Assembly (NCBI RefSeq): GCF_028471905.1
Contig: NZ_CP116902.1
Location: 1,462,501 to 1,526,500 of the forward strand
Origin: Aneurinibacillus uraniidurans
Lineage (GTDB): Bacteria > Bacillota > Bacilli > Aneurinibacillales > Aneurinibacillaceae
Length of the DNA: 64,000 nt
Reading direction: 5' to 3'
Shown here one piece after another: positions 51,255 through 58,177 of the stretch. The position numbers were made by a program, and so were the translations under genes. Each line of letters opens with the position of its first letter. Position 1 is the stretch's first letter. The notes below the pieces were generated by a model. It ran no database searches, was not told the DNA's origin, and saw only the letters and a program-made list of their open reading frames with translations.

Positions 51255-52760
51255 ATGAAACGTATGACAGGTAAAGAGTATGTGTTAAGCCTAAGAGAGT
51301 ACAAACCTGATATTCAAGTAAAGGGGAAGAAAGTGGAGAGCGTTGCAGACGAACCACTATTTAAACCTGGAATCAATGCAATCGCTGTAACATATGAATT
51401 AGCCCAACAGAAGAAGCATCAGGATATTATGCTAGCTACCTTAGAAGATGGAACGAAGGTAAATCGACTAAATGCGCTTGATTTTACGAGAGATGACTTA
51501 TTGAAAAAGTTAGAAATGACTCGTCTGATTTGCAAATGGACCGGATGTGGACAGCGTTACCTTATGCACGATGCGCTTGCTGCACTTGCCGAGGTAACTG
51601 CTATGATGGATGCGGATAAAAACACGGACTATTTTGCTGTGTTTACTGAGTATCTTCACCATGTTCAAAAGCATGACTTGACATGTGGAACGGCTGTGAC
51701 AGATGCCAAAGGAGACAGGAGCAAACGGCCCCATGAACAATCCGATCCGAATTTTTATGTGCATGTAGTTGAAAAAAATCAGAAGGGGATTATTGTAAGT
51801 GGGGCAAAAGCGAATATAACAGGTGCTCCGTACGTCCATGAATTTATCGTTCTGCCTACTCGTGCAATGAATAAGGAAGATGTGGACTATGCTGTGTCTT
51901 TTGCCGTTCCGATCGATGCCCCTGGTTTGAAAATCATCGCAAAACCGGCAGGTCGACCAGAAGATACTGAAGCACCTTTTAGCTCTAATTTTGGGCAATC
52001 GACTGCACTTGTAATATTCAACGATGTATTTATTCCATGGGAGCGAGTTTTCCTGTGTGGTGAATGGGAATATACGGGGACGTTAGCTGAGGCATTCGCG
52101 AATCACCACCGACATTCTTGTATTGGTGCCCGTGCTGGATTGGGCGATATGATTATTGGGGCCTCAGCTCTTATGGCAGAATATAACGGTCTTCCACATA
52201 CGGACGTTTCTCACATTCGCAGAAGTATGAGTGAACTGATCCGGATTACCGAAGGGTTTTATGCAACAGGGGTTGCAGCCTCTGTTTATGGACGTAAAAC
52301 GGTAGCCGGAAATTTCGTCCCGGATTCCGTGCAATCCAATATTGGAAAACTGATGCTAGCGGAACAAGTATATGATATTTTTCGTATTGCCCATGAAATC
52401 AGCGGAGGAATCGTGGCAACTGCTCCTACTCCAGAAGATATTGGTGATCCAGAATCTGGAGAGTTGATTGATCGCTACCTGACTGGCAGGAATGGGGTAA
52501 CAGCGGCTGAGCGTATAACGATGGCGCGGTTTATTGAAGATTTGACCGCCTCGAAGGAAGGTGGATTTTACGCCCTTATCAGCCTGCATGGTGGAGGATC
52601 ACCAGAAGCAATGCGAATGTCAGCGGTACGAAATTATGATTTTGAAAGCCAAAAGAAACATGTTTTACACAAACTGGCGTGTTTTGCTAAGCTGGATGGA
52701 ACGTGTAAGGATTGTGAAACATGTGTTAACGATGAGCTTTGTGAAGATAAATGTGAGTAA
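51255..52760 (+). CDS. HpaB/4-hydroxybutyryl-CoA dehydratase (AbfD) family protein with Cys-rich tail
   Basis: 501 residues with the 4-hydroxyphenylacetate hydroxylase/AbfD fold (ATLEDGTKVNRLNALDFTRDD, ANITGAPYVHEFIVLPTRAM, SFAVPIDAPGLKI, GGGSPEAMR). It is nearer to AbfD than to the HpaB at 39790. AbfD needs three Cys and one His for its [4Fe-4S] cluster; here Cys93 and Cys98 (spacing one longer) and His285 align, but the fourth position is Ala292. The C-terminus carries six cysteines, at 476, 484, 487, 490, 496 and 500, within 25 residues, which I do not recognise from the family. It may be a dehydratase/isomerase for a hydroxyacyl-CoA or a flavin monooxygenase. AACGGGGGG precedes the ATG. 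Confidence 0.8.
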   Translation: MKRMTGKEYVLSLREYKPDIQVKGKKVESVADEPLFKPGINAIAVTYELAQQKKHQDIMLATLEDGTKVNRLNALDFTRDDLLKKLEMTRLICKWTGCGQRYLMHDALAALAEVTAMMDADKNTDYFAVFTEYLHHVQKHDLTCGTAVTDAKGDRSKRPHEQSDPNFYVHVVEKNQKGIIVSGAKANITGAPYVHEFIVLPTRAMNKEDVDYAVSFAVPIDAPGLKIIAKPAGRPEDTEAPFSSNFGQSTALVIFNDVFIPWERVFLCGEWEYTGTLAEAFANHHRHSCIGARAGLGDMIIGASALMAEYNGLPHTDVSHIRRSMSELIRITEGFYATGVAASVYGRKTVAGNFVPDSVQSNIGKLMLAEQVYDIFRIAHEISGGIVATAPTPEDIGDPESGELIDRYLTGRNGVTAAERITMARFIEDLTASKEGGFYALISLHGGGSPEAMRMSAVRNYDFESQKKHVLHKLACFAKLDGTCKDCETCVNDELCEDKCE

Positions 52761-52786
52761 ATAATAGTTTTAGGTGGAGGGAAATT

Positions 52787-53161
52787 ATGAGTTTGCAGGT
52801 TGGGGATGTTATCAGATTCGAGAGATCGTTTACAGTAGAGGATGTTGAATTATTTACTAAGGTGTCAGGTGATGAAGGTGCTCATCATGTTGCCCCTGAT
52901 GAACAGGGAAGATTAATCATTCAAGGACTACTGACGGCTACGCTGCCAACCAAAATAGGAGGCGACTATAATGTGCTAGCTCGTAAGATGACGTTTGAGT
53001 TTTTAAGACCCGTATTTACGCAGGATACTATTATTTGTGAAGTGGAAATTGAGCAATTCGAAAAACAAGGGGAGAGAATCCTTATTACTGCAGCTTTTTT
53101 ATGCTGGAATCAGAATGAGAAAGAAGTATTGAAAGGGTATTTTTCAGGAGTGATTGTTTGA
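52787..53161 (+). CDS. MaoC-like hotdog-fold protein
   Basis: A 124-residue hotdog-fold protein of the MaoC/R-specific enoyl-CoA hydratase or thioesterase type (VGDVIRFERSFTVEDVELFTKVSGDEGAHH, LIIQGLLTATLPTKIGG). The usual catalytic Asp-His region SGDxNPxH reads SGDEGAHH. It lies 26 nt after the AbfD-family gene and is surely co-transcribed. The pair suggests a small CoA-thioester pathway under TetR control. Confidence 0.8.
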   Translation: MSLQVGDVIRFERSFTVEDVELFTKVSGDEGAHHVAPDEQGRLIIQGLLTATLPTKIGGDYNVLARKMTFEFLRPVFTQDTIICEVEIEQFEKQGERILITAAFLCWNQNEKEVLKGYFSGVIV

Positions 53162-53222
53162 ATTTCTCGTAGCTAAAGTTAAGAGTATTCTCGGCTATTT
53201 ATATCAACAGATATACAAAAAA

Positions 53223-53262
53223 AGCGTCTGCTTACTAGAATCCGTTCGGGCAAGCAGACGCT
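53223..53262 (-). terminator. Terminator of ynfA-like gene
   Basis: AGCGTCTGCTT (53223-53233) and AAGCAGACGCT (53252-53262) are exact complements. The A-run before 53223 makes it a T-tailed terminator on the minus strand; it may also slow plus-strand transcription. Confidence 0.85.
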
Positions 53263-53336
53263 GATCGGTGATGTACTTCGTATACCGGATACTTTGCGCT
53301 AAATAAAGATCGGTCGAAGTGTTGAAAGTTGTTGAA

Positions 53337-53663
53337 TTATGTTCTCGGTGCCCAGAGCATAATGGAAACACCGAGCAGGCAAATGAGTGATCCGATCCAA
53401 TCATAAAGGTCAGGTGTTTTCTTATCGATTCCCCATCCCCATAGTACAGCAAGAATAATAAATACGCCTCCGTATGCAGCATACACTCTCCCGAAAGACG
53501 GAAAGGACTGGAGAGTTGGAATCACGCCATATAAAACAAGAACCAGGCTTCCAATTATACCATACCAATAAGAGGTCCCTTCACGTAGCCACAGCCATAC
53601 GAGATAGCCTCCGCCAATTTCTGCAAGACCGGCCAGTATAAAAAGAATGATCGCTTTTGTCAT
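53337..53663 (-). CDS. YnfA/UPF0060 family small membrane protein
   Basis: A 108-residue, four-helix membrane protein. [48 protein letters not shown] and [24 protein letters not shown] are the family blocks. YnfA proteins resemble small-multidrug-resistance exporters and form dimers, but the physiological substrate is unsettled. AAGGGAAA precedes the ATG on the minus strand. Confidence 0.95.
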   Translation of the reverse strand: MTKAIILFILAGLAEIGGGYLVWLWLREGTSYWYGIIGSLVLVLYGVIPTLQSFPSFGRVYAAYGGVFIILAVLWGWGIDKKTPDLYDWIGSLICLLGVSIMLWAPRT

Positions 53664-53770
53664 ACTATTTCCCTTCTTCGCTAGTACTGGTTTGATAGAT
53701 AGTGATACGATCTACTATATCTTTTATTATGTTTTAACGCTAGAAAAAGTGGAAAGTTGGTGAGGAAAAT

Positions 53771-53947
53771 ATGCAACGTGACTATCATTGCTGTGCCACA
53801 TGTCAGCATTTTCGTGTAAGGAAGGAGGCTGGACAGAAAACGCAGTATATGTGCCAGCGCCTTGGTTATGCGACACATCCAACCTATACATTCAACTGCT
53901 GGGCACCAAACGAAACGGTCACCCGTCGATTAAAAAATGAGAGATAG
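53771..53947 (+). CDS. Small cysteine-rich protein, putative zinc-binding
   Basis: A 58-residue protein beginning MQRDYHCCATCQHFRV. Five cysteines (7, 8, 11, 28, 43) and His6/His13 could form a zinc site (CxxC, then CQRLGY and FNCWAP). I know similar short proteins with the MxRDYHCCxTCxHF start from Bacillota, of unknown function. GGTGAGGA is 7 nt before the ATG. It is too short for length-filtered gene calls and lies between two minus-strand genes. Confidence 0.7.
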   Translation: MQRDYHCCATCQHFRVRKEAGQKTQYMCQRLGYATHPTYTFNCWAPNETVTRRLKNER

Positions 53948-53972
53948 TCTGTTTGTCGAGGTATCGCAAGCA

Positions 53973-55280
53973 TTATTTCCATACACGTTTAAAGTGAAGA
54001 AGCTCTTGAATATATCCGTACACGGAGATAGGTGCCATAATCATTTGATAGATGAGCACATACGCGATGAAACCGACGATGTTTTTTCTGACAGCTAAAT
54101 GTAAGGCTTTAAATACCCGGCGTTGATAGACGTAGAGTATATAATAACTAATTAATGTAAGGGGAAGAACGAGCAGGGTAGTCAGCCCGATGATCCAGAA
54201 GTAGCCAAAAAAAGCGAGTATCAAGCCGGGTATCCAGAAACATGTATACGAAAAGTCAATATACGGAATAAGCAAGTCAATGCCGGTCAAAAACTTCGAA
54301 AATAACCGGGGCTGCTTCCATGGTCGCACTTGCTTGAGCGCTTCAATCATGCCGCGTGCCCAGCGATTACGCTGTCGGACAAAATGGGTAAACTTTACAG
54401 GTGCATTAGTAAAAGCAACGGCTAATGGTTCAAAATAAACACGGTAATGCTGCTCGAAAAATTTCCACGTTAGCACAATATCTTCTCCGATCGCATCTGG
54501 CCATCCCCCTGCTTTTACGATCGCTTCTGTTTTGTATAAACTAAACGCGCCTTGGGCCACTAATGTTCCTTGATACAGTCCTTGCAATCGTTTAATGGAA
54601 GCGATCCCGAGAAAGTAATCCCATTCTTGCAACCGCGTCCAGAATGTTTGTCGGCTATTGCGGACTAAGATGGAACCTGCAACGGCGCACACGTCGTCCG
54701 GTGCGCTGCGCAAGCGGGATACTACATACCGGACGGCCGCTGGATGCAGAAGCGTATCCGCATCTAATGTAATGACGAGATCCGTCTGTACACGGTCTAG
54801 ACCTGTGTTTAGCGCTATATGCTTGCCGGGTCTTTCTTCATCTAGAATCGTTAGCTGCATATTTAAGTGTCTCGCTGTTTCACTAGTGATCTGAACTGTA
54901 TCGTCTGTAGAGCCATTGTTCACGAGGATGACGTGAATCGTTCCTGCGTAATCCTGTCGGGAGATGTAGTGCAGCGTGTCTTGAATGTTGGTGGCTTCAT
55001 TGCGTGCTGCAATCAGAACCGATACGGCTTCCTGCGAATTATTTATTTTAAAATCCGGTTGCCTGTCAAAAAGTAGACTTATAACTAAAAATGCATTTAA
55101 ATAGCCCGGTACATAGGCAAGCCCCCCAACAATAAAGAAGGCCCAAAAATGTCCAACGATTTGTTCCAGATCATATACCCACGGAATGGAGAACCAGAGA
55201 GAAAGTGCGGTCCAACTGATAGCGACTGCCTGACTAATCCAGAATTTCCATAGTACAGGTATGTATATATTTTTCCGCAT
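53973..55280 (-). CDS. Family 2 glycosyltransferase (PgaC/IcaA-like membrane synthase)
   Basis: A 435-residue processive-type GT2 enzyme with two N-terminal helices, a cytoplasmic catalytic domain (VSVLIAARNEATNIQDTL, LVNNGSTDDT, LDADTLLHPAAV, the GEDIVLTW acceptor Asp, and QRNRWARG as the QxxRW motif) and C-terminal helices. The set matches poly-N-acetylglucosamine or hyaluronan-type synthases. It is a single gene with no accessory deacetylase or export gene directly attached; a polysaccharide deacetylase lies 1.3 kb away on the other strand. Product is inferred to be an exported beta-linked glycan. Confidence 0.9.
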   Translation of the reverse strand: MRKNIYIPVLWKFWISQAVAISWTALSLWFSIPWVYDLEQIVGHFWAFFIVGGLAYVPGYLNAFLVISLLFDRQPDFKINNSQEAVSVLIAARNEATNIQDTLHYISRQDYAGTIHVILVNNGSTDDTVQITSETARHLNMQLTILDEERPGKHIALNTGLDRVQTDLVITLDADTLLHPAAVRYVVSRLRSAPDDVCAVAGSILVRNSRQTFWTRLQEWDYFLGIASIKRLQGLYQGTLVAQGAFSLYKTEAIVKAGGWPDAIGEDIVLTWKFFEQHYRVYFEPLAVAFTNAPVKFTHFVRQRNRWARGMIEALKQVRPWKQPRLFSKFLTGIDLLIPYIDFSYTCFWIPGLILAFFGYFWIIGLTTLLVLPLTLISYYILYVYQRRVFKALHLAVRKNIVGFIAYVLIYQMIMAPISVYGYIQELLHFKRVWK

Positions 55281-55445
55281 ACTACACGCTCCTAAAAGTG
55301 TATTACTGTAGCATATGTATTTCTGTTTGTTGGGTGCAATAATCTGACTTGATACGTAAAAGAGGAGTAAATCTGAGACTTTATCATTAATATGCTCAAT
55401 AAAAAAGGGGTTTTATTGATTTTATCGAATACTATCATAGTTGAC

Positions 55446-55459
55446 TGAGCGTTCGCTCA
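55446..55459. promoter_or_regulatory. Palindrome upstream of the nitrilase-like gene
   Basis: TGAGCG-TT-CGCTCA, perfect dyad about 35 nt before the start codon, flanked by TTGAC and TGAAC. It resembles TetR-family sites; no TetR gene is next to it. Confidence 0.5.
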
Positions 55460-55492
55460 TGAACATCATCGTATAACAGAGGAGGATTAGGT

Positions 55493-56383
55493 ATGTCCCA
55501 TCCATGGTACATTTTATCGTATCCACTTGCTAGCGAGAAAATCGCGCTGGCTAATGTAGTTGAACAGCTTTCTTCTATAGAAGAGGGAGCTATTGTCGTC
55601 CTTCCCGAATATTTAGCTTATACTCGTGATAATTCCGAGTTGGCACTTGAATATCTGGTGGACGTATGTCGAAAGAGAAAAATCAGTGTAATGACGACAT
55701 TAAATCTTGTACCAGATCATCTTCCATACGCTGAACCAGGCCGTAACTACAATGTGTTAACGATTGTAAACCGACAAGGAGACGTATATACACCACAGGC
55801 GAAGATCACACCGCAGTCGTTTGAACGTGTTCAATTCGAAGAAAAATTTCCAGCGATGAATGTAGGCGATTATACGCATCTGAACCGAGTGACCCTTGAT
55901 ATTCATGGACAGGAGCATACAGCCTTCTTTGTGATCTGTTCCGATATGTATTCGCTTCTGCTTGGCGTTCAGCACATTGAAGATCTTAAAGCCGATTATG
56001 CGATTGTGCCGGGGAACTTTGGAAACAAAGCGGAGCGGGCGGTAGATCGCATCTTGCACCGTTTCCGAGAGGGCGGTGTGTTTGGCACGACGATTTTCTC
56101 CAATCCGTATCAGGTAATAAAAGATCCGTCAAAAGCACCGCTTGTACAGCGGGCAACGGAGTATACGGAACGAAGTGAGGATGCACCGATTATACCGCTT
56201 ACGGACTGGGATCGTATTCAGTTATTTAAAGAAAATGTCGCGGTGTATCCAGACGAATTCGTTCCGAGTTTCGTTCATATGGCGGGCCTTACGGTAAAAG
56301 ATGAGGGCCGTTTGACGGTTGGTTTGAATCGTTTTGCCGCAAATGTAACCATCGGGACATACTCTCCAATTATATCTTTGTAA
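55493..56383 (+). CDS. Nitrilase-superfamily-like carbon-nitrogen hydrolase
   Basis: A 296-residue protein with a divergent nitrilase fold. The Glu-Lys-Cys triad is probably Glu in IVVLPEYLAY (residue ~39), Lys in YTPQAKITPQSFE (~103) and Cys in FFVICSDMYSLL (~147). ADYAIVPGNFGNKAE matches the region after the nucleophile. Substrate unknown; the family hydrolyses nitriles, amides and N-carbamoyl compounds. GAGGAGG precedes the ATG. It is monocistronic with a palindrome in its leader and a perfect terminator. Confidence 0.72.
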   Translation: MSHPWYILSYPLASEKIALANVVEQLSSIEEGAIVVLPEYLAYTRDNSELALEYLVDVCRKRKISVMTTLNLVPDHLPYAEPGRNYNVLTIVNRQGDVYTPQAKITPQSFERVQFEEKFPAMNVGDYTHLNRVTLDIHGQEHTAFFVICSDMYSLLLGVQHIEDLKADYAIVPGNFGNKAERAVDRILHRFREGGVFGTTIFSNPYQVIKDPSKAPLVQRATEYTERSEDAPIIPLTDWDRIQLFKENVAVYPDEFVPSFVHMAGLTVKDEGRLTVGLNRFAANVTIGTYSPIISL

Positions 56384-56385
56384 TA

Positions 56386-56423
56386 AATAATGGATGCCTT
56401 TCAATAGAAGGGCATCCATTATT
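56386..56423. terminator. Terminator after the nitrilase-like gene
   Basis: AATAATGGATGCCTT (56386-56400) pairs with AAGGGCATCCATTATT (56408-56423) with one bulge. Confidence 0.85.
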
Positions 56424-56542
56424 TGTTTATTTATCCAGTATGTCTGATTTTATGTAAGAAAGTCGACATAAAAAACATATTTCCACGATACTTTAGTGAA
56501 AAAATACTTTATGATAGAAAGGAGTGATTTTTAGTAGAGAGG

Positions 56543-57430
56543 ATGAAAATAGGAGTGAAAGGTGTAAATAAGAGGGTCGTTTTGACTTGGTCTGCCATCA
56601 CATGTCTTGGAGTTATTATTCTAGTAAATATAGTTTTCCATCCATTAACGAAATCGTTAGCTCAAAGCGATTCATCTCAGGCTTCATTACCAGGTGACAC
56701 GAACAAACAACAACAGCAGCAGCAAGCGCAGGAGAAAACACAGGAGGAAATTGTACCGCCTAAGGATATTCCGCATCAGGAAGAGAGCTATCCGTTACCT
56801 CTTGGAAAATTAATTGATAATATCCCGACCAAAGATAATAAAACAGTTTACATAACGTTTGATGATGGTCCTGGTGAGTATACGAAGGAGATTGCGGCGA
56901 TTCTGCAAAAACATAACGCCCACGCCTCGTTCTTCTGGATTGGCAAACAGGTCACAGATGAGCTGGGACAATTCGGTCATCAAATGATCGAGCAGGGAAA
57001 TATTATTGGTTCTCATACCATGCGTCATGATGCACTTGGTAAGGAAAATGGAGCCAAGCAAAAAAGTGATTTAACACAGACAGCTAAACTTATTTCAAAT
57101 AAAGTTCAGCATCCGATTGTGTATATGCGTCCCCCGTATGGATCGGTAAATAAGGAGACAAGAGTAGTAGCGAAAGAATTGGGTGAGTACATTATGTTTT
57201 GGCAGGTTGATAGTTTAGACTGGAGCTTAGCTCATCATCCAGAAAAGATTCTGGCAAATATCAAAAATGGAGGCGTAAAGCCTGGTTCGATTATTTTGAT
57301 GCATGAGCGTAAGCAGACCGTTGAAATGCTGCCTAAAGTGATTGAATATTTACAAGGCCAGGGCTATACTCTTGCAGCGTTGCCGTCTTCTCCTGTACCA
57401 AAAGAGACAAAGCCAAAACCAAAACAATAG
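56543..57430 (+). CDS. Polysaccharide deacetylase (NodB domain), membrane-anchored
   Basis: A 295-residue exported enzyme with an N-terminal signal-anchor (about residues 12-32), a Gln-rich linker and a NodB domain. All five motifs are present: TFDDGP, GSHTMRHDAL (the HxxxH zinc histidines), MRPPYGSVN, FWQVDSLDW and IILMHE. It removes N-acetyl groups from peptidoglycan, chitin or poly-GlcNAc outside the cell. The start at 56543 has only a close AGAGAGG; the stronger AAAGGAG lies 20 nt earlier and fits no in-frame start, so the start is tentative. Confidence 0.92.
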   Translation: MKIGVKGVNKRVVLTWSAITCLGVIILVNIVFHPLTKSLAQSDSSQASLPGDTNKQQQQQQAQEKTQEEIVPPKDIPHQEESYPLPLGKLIDNIPTKDNKTVYITFDDGPGEYTKEIAAILQKHNAHASFFWIGKQVTDELGQFGHQMIEQGNIIGSHTMRHDALGKENGAKQKSDLTQTAKLISNKVQHPIVYMRPPYGSVNKETRVVAKELGEYIMFWQVDSLDWSLAHHPEKILANIKNGGVKPGSIILMHERKQTVEMLPKVIEYLQGQGYTLAALPSSPVPKETKPKPKQ

Positions 57431-57452
57431 AATTCTGTTCCAAGTAGTTTTG

Positions 57453-57489
57453 GAGTAACGATTCAGCCTATGGATTGTTACTCTTTTTT
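57453..57489 (+). terminator. Terminator after the deacetylase
   Basis: GAGTAACGAT (57453-57462) pairs with ATTGTTACTC (57474-57483), then eight T. Confidence 0.88.
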
Positions 57490-57516
57490 TTACAGAAAAA
57501 ATGATAATTTAAAACT

Positions 57517-57546
57517 TTGACATAGGGTGGTGGGGTATGGTATATT
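57517..57546 (+). promoter_or_regulatory. csoR promoter with G-rich copper operator
   Basis: TTGACA (57517-57522) and TATATT (57541-57546), 18-nt spacer. The spacer TAGGGTGGTGGGGTAT is a G-tract flanked by ATA/TAT, the type of element CsoR binds. Repression would be lifted by Cu(I). Confidence 0.7.
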
Positions 57547-57567
57547 CAGATTGAGGAGGTGATGGAA

Positions 57568-57882
57568 ATGGAGAACCAGAACCACTGTTGTGAGGGAGAG
57601 GGCCGCAAAAGCCATCACTCCGATAAAGTAAAAAGTAATCTTGTCACTCGGTTGAACCGTATTGAAGGGCAAATTCGCGGGGTAAAGGGCATGATTGAGA
57701 AAGACACCTATTGTGATGATGTTCTGAACCAGATCGCAGCCATTCAGTCCGCATTAAACGGTGTCGGCAGAATGCTGCTTGAAGGTCATATGAAAAGCTG
57801 TGTCATTGAACGCATTCAGGAAGGCGATCATGAAGTGATTGATGAGCTACTCATTACAATGAACAAGTTAATGAAAAAATAA
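57568..57882 (+). CDS. csoR: Copper-sensing transcriptional repressor CsoR
   Basis: About 104 residues of the CsoR/RcnR all-helical family. The Cu(I) ligand set is Cys in DTYCDDVL, then His and Cys in EGHMKSCVIERI (C-H-C). RLNRIEGQIRGVKGMIE is the DNA-binding helix. Starts at GTG 57559, ATG 57562 and ATG 57568 are possible; GAGGAGGT (57553-57560) favours 57568. It is the first gene of csoR-copZ-copA. Confidence 0.94.
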   Translation: MENQNHCCEGEGRKSHHSDKVKSNLVTRLNRIEGQIRGVKGMIEKDTYCDDVLNQIAAIQSALNGVGRMLLEGHMKSCVIERIQEGDHEVIDELLITMNKLMKK

Positions 57883-57903
57883 TCAATCGAAAGGAGAATT
57901 ACG

Positions 57904-58104
57904 ATGACAACTGTAACATTACAAGTAGAAGGCATGTCCTGCGGTCACTGTGTGAAAGCGGTGGAAGAAGCGCTTAAGGAAGTAGGGGCGACAGGGAAGG
58001 TAGATCTTGCGAGCAAGTCGGTAGCGGTTTCGTTTGAAGAAGGCAGTGTAACGCTGGATGCGATTAAAGCCGCGATTGAAGATCAAGGGTATGATGTGAA
58101 ATAA
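57904..58104 (+). CDS. copZ: Copper chaperone CopZ
   Basis: A 66-residue heavy-metal-associated (HMA) domain protein with the Cu(I) motif GMSCGHC near the N-terminus. It delivers Cu(I) to the CopA ATPase and to CsoR. AAAGGAGA precedes the ATG. It is followed by a hairpin with T-run that should reduce read-through into copA. Confidence 0.96.
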   Translation: MTTVTLQVEGMSCGHCVKAVEEALKEVGATGKVDLASKSVAVSFEEGSVTLDAIKAAIEDQGYDVK

Positions 58105-58110
58105 CAACGG

Positions 58111-58135
58111 GCTGCCAGTGGCAGCTTCCTTTTTT
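58111..58135 (+). terminator. Intercistronic terminator between copZ and copA
   Basis: GCTGCC (58111-58116) AGT GGCAGC (58120-58125) and then TTCCTTTTTT. It is only 6 bp but perfect, so it is probably a partial terminator. Confidence 0.65.
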
Positions 58136-58143
58136 ATGAATAA

Positions 58144-58162
58144 TATACCCTACATAGGTATA
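58144..58162. promoter_or_regulatory. CsoR-like box just before copA
   Basis: TATACC-N7-GGTATA; ATACCCTACATAGGTAT closely resembles the known bacillary copZA operator ATACCCTACGGGGGTAT. It ends 15 nt before the copA start codon, close to the ribosome site AAGGAGT. Confidence 0.6.
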
Positions 58163-58177
58163 GTAAGGAGTGCGGGT

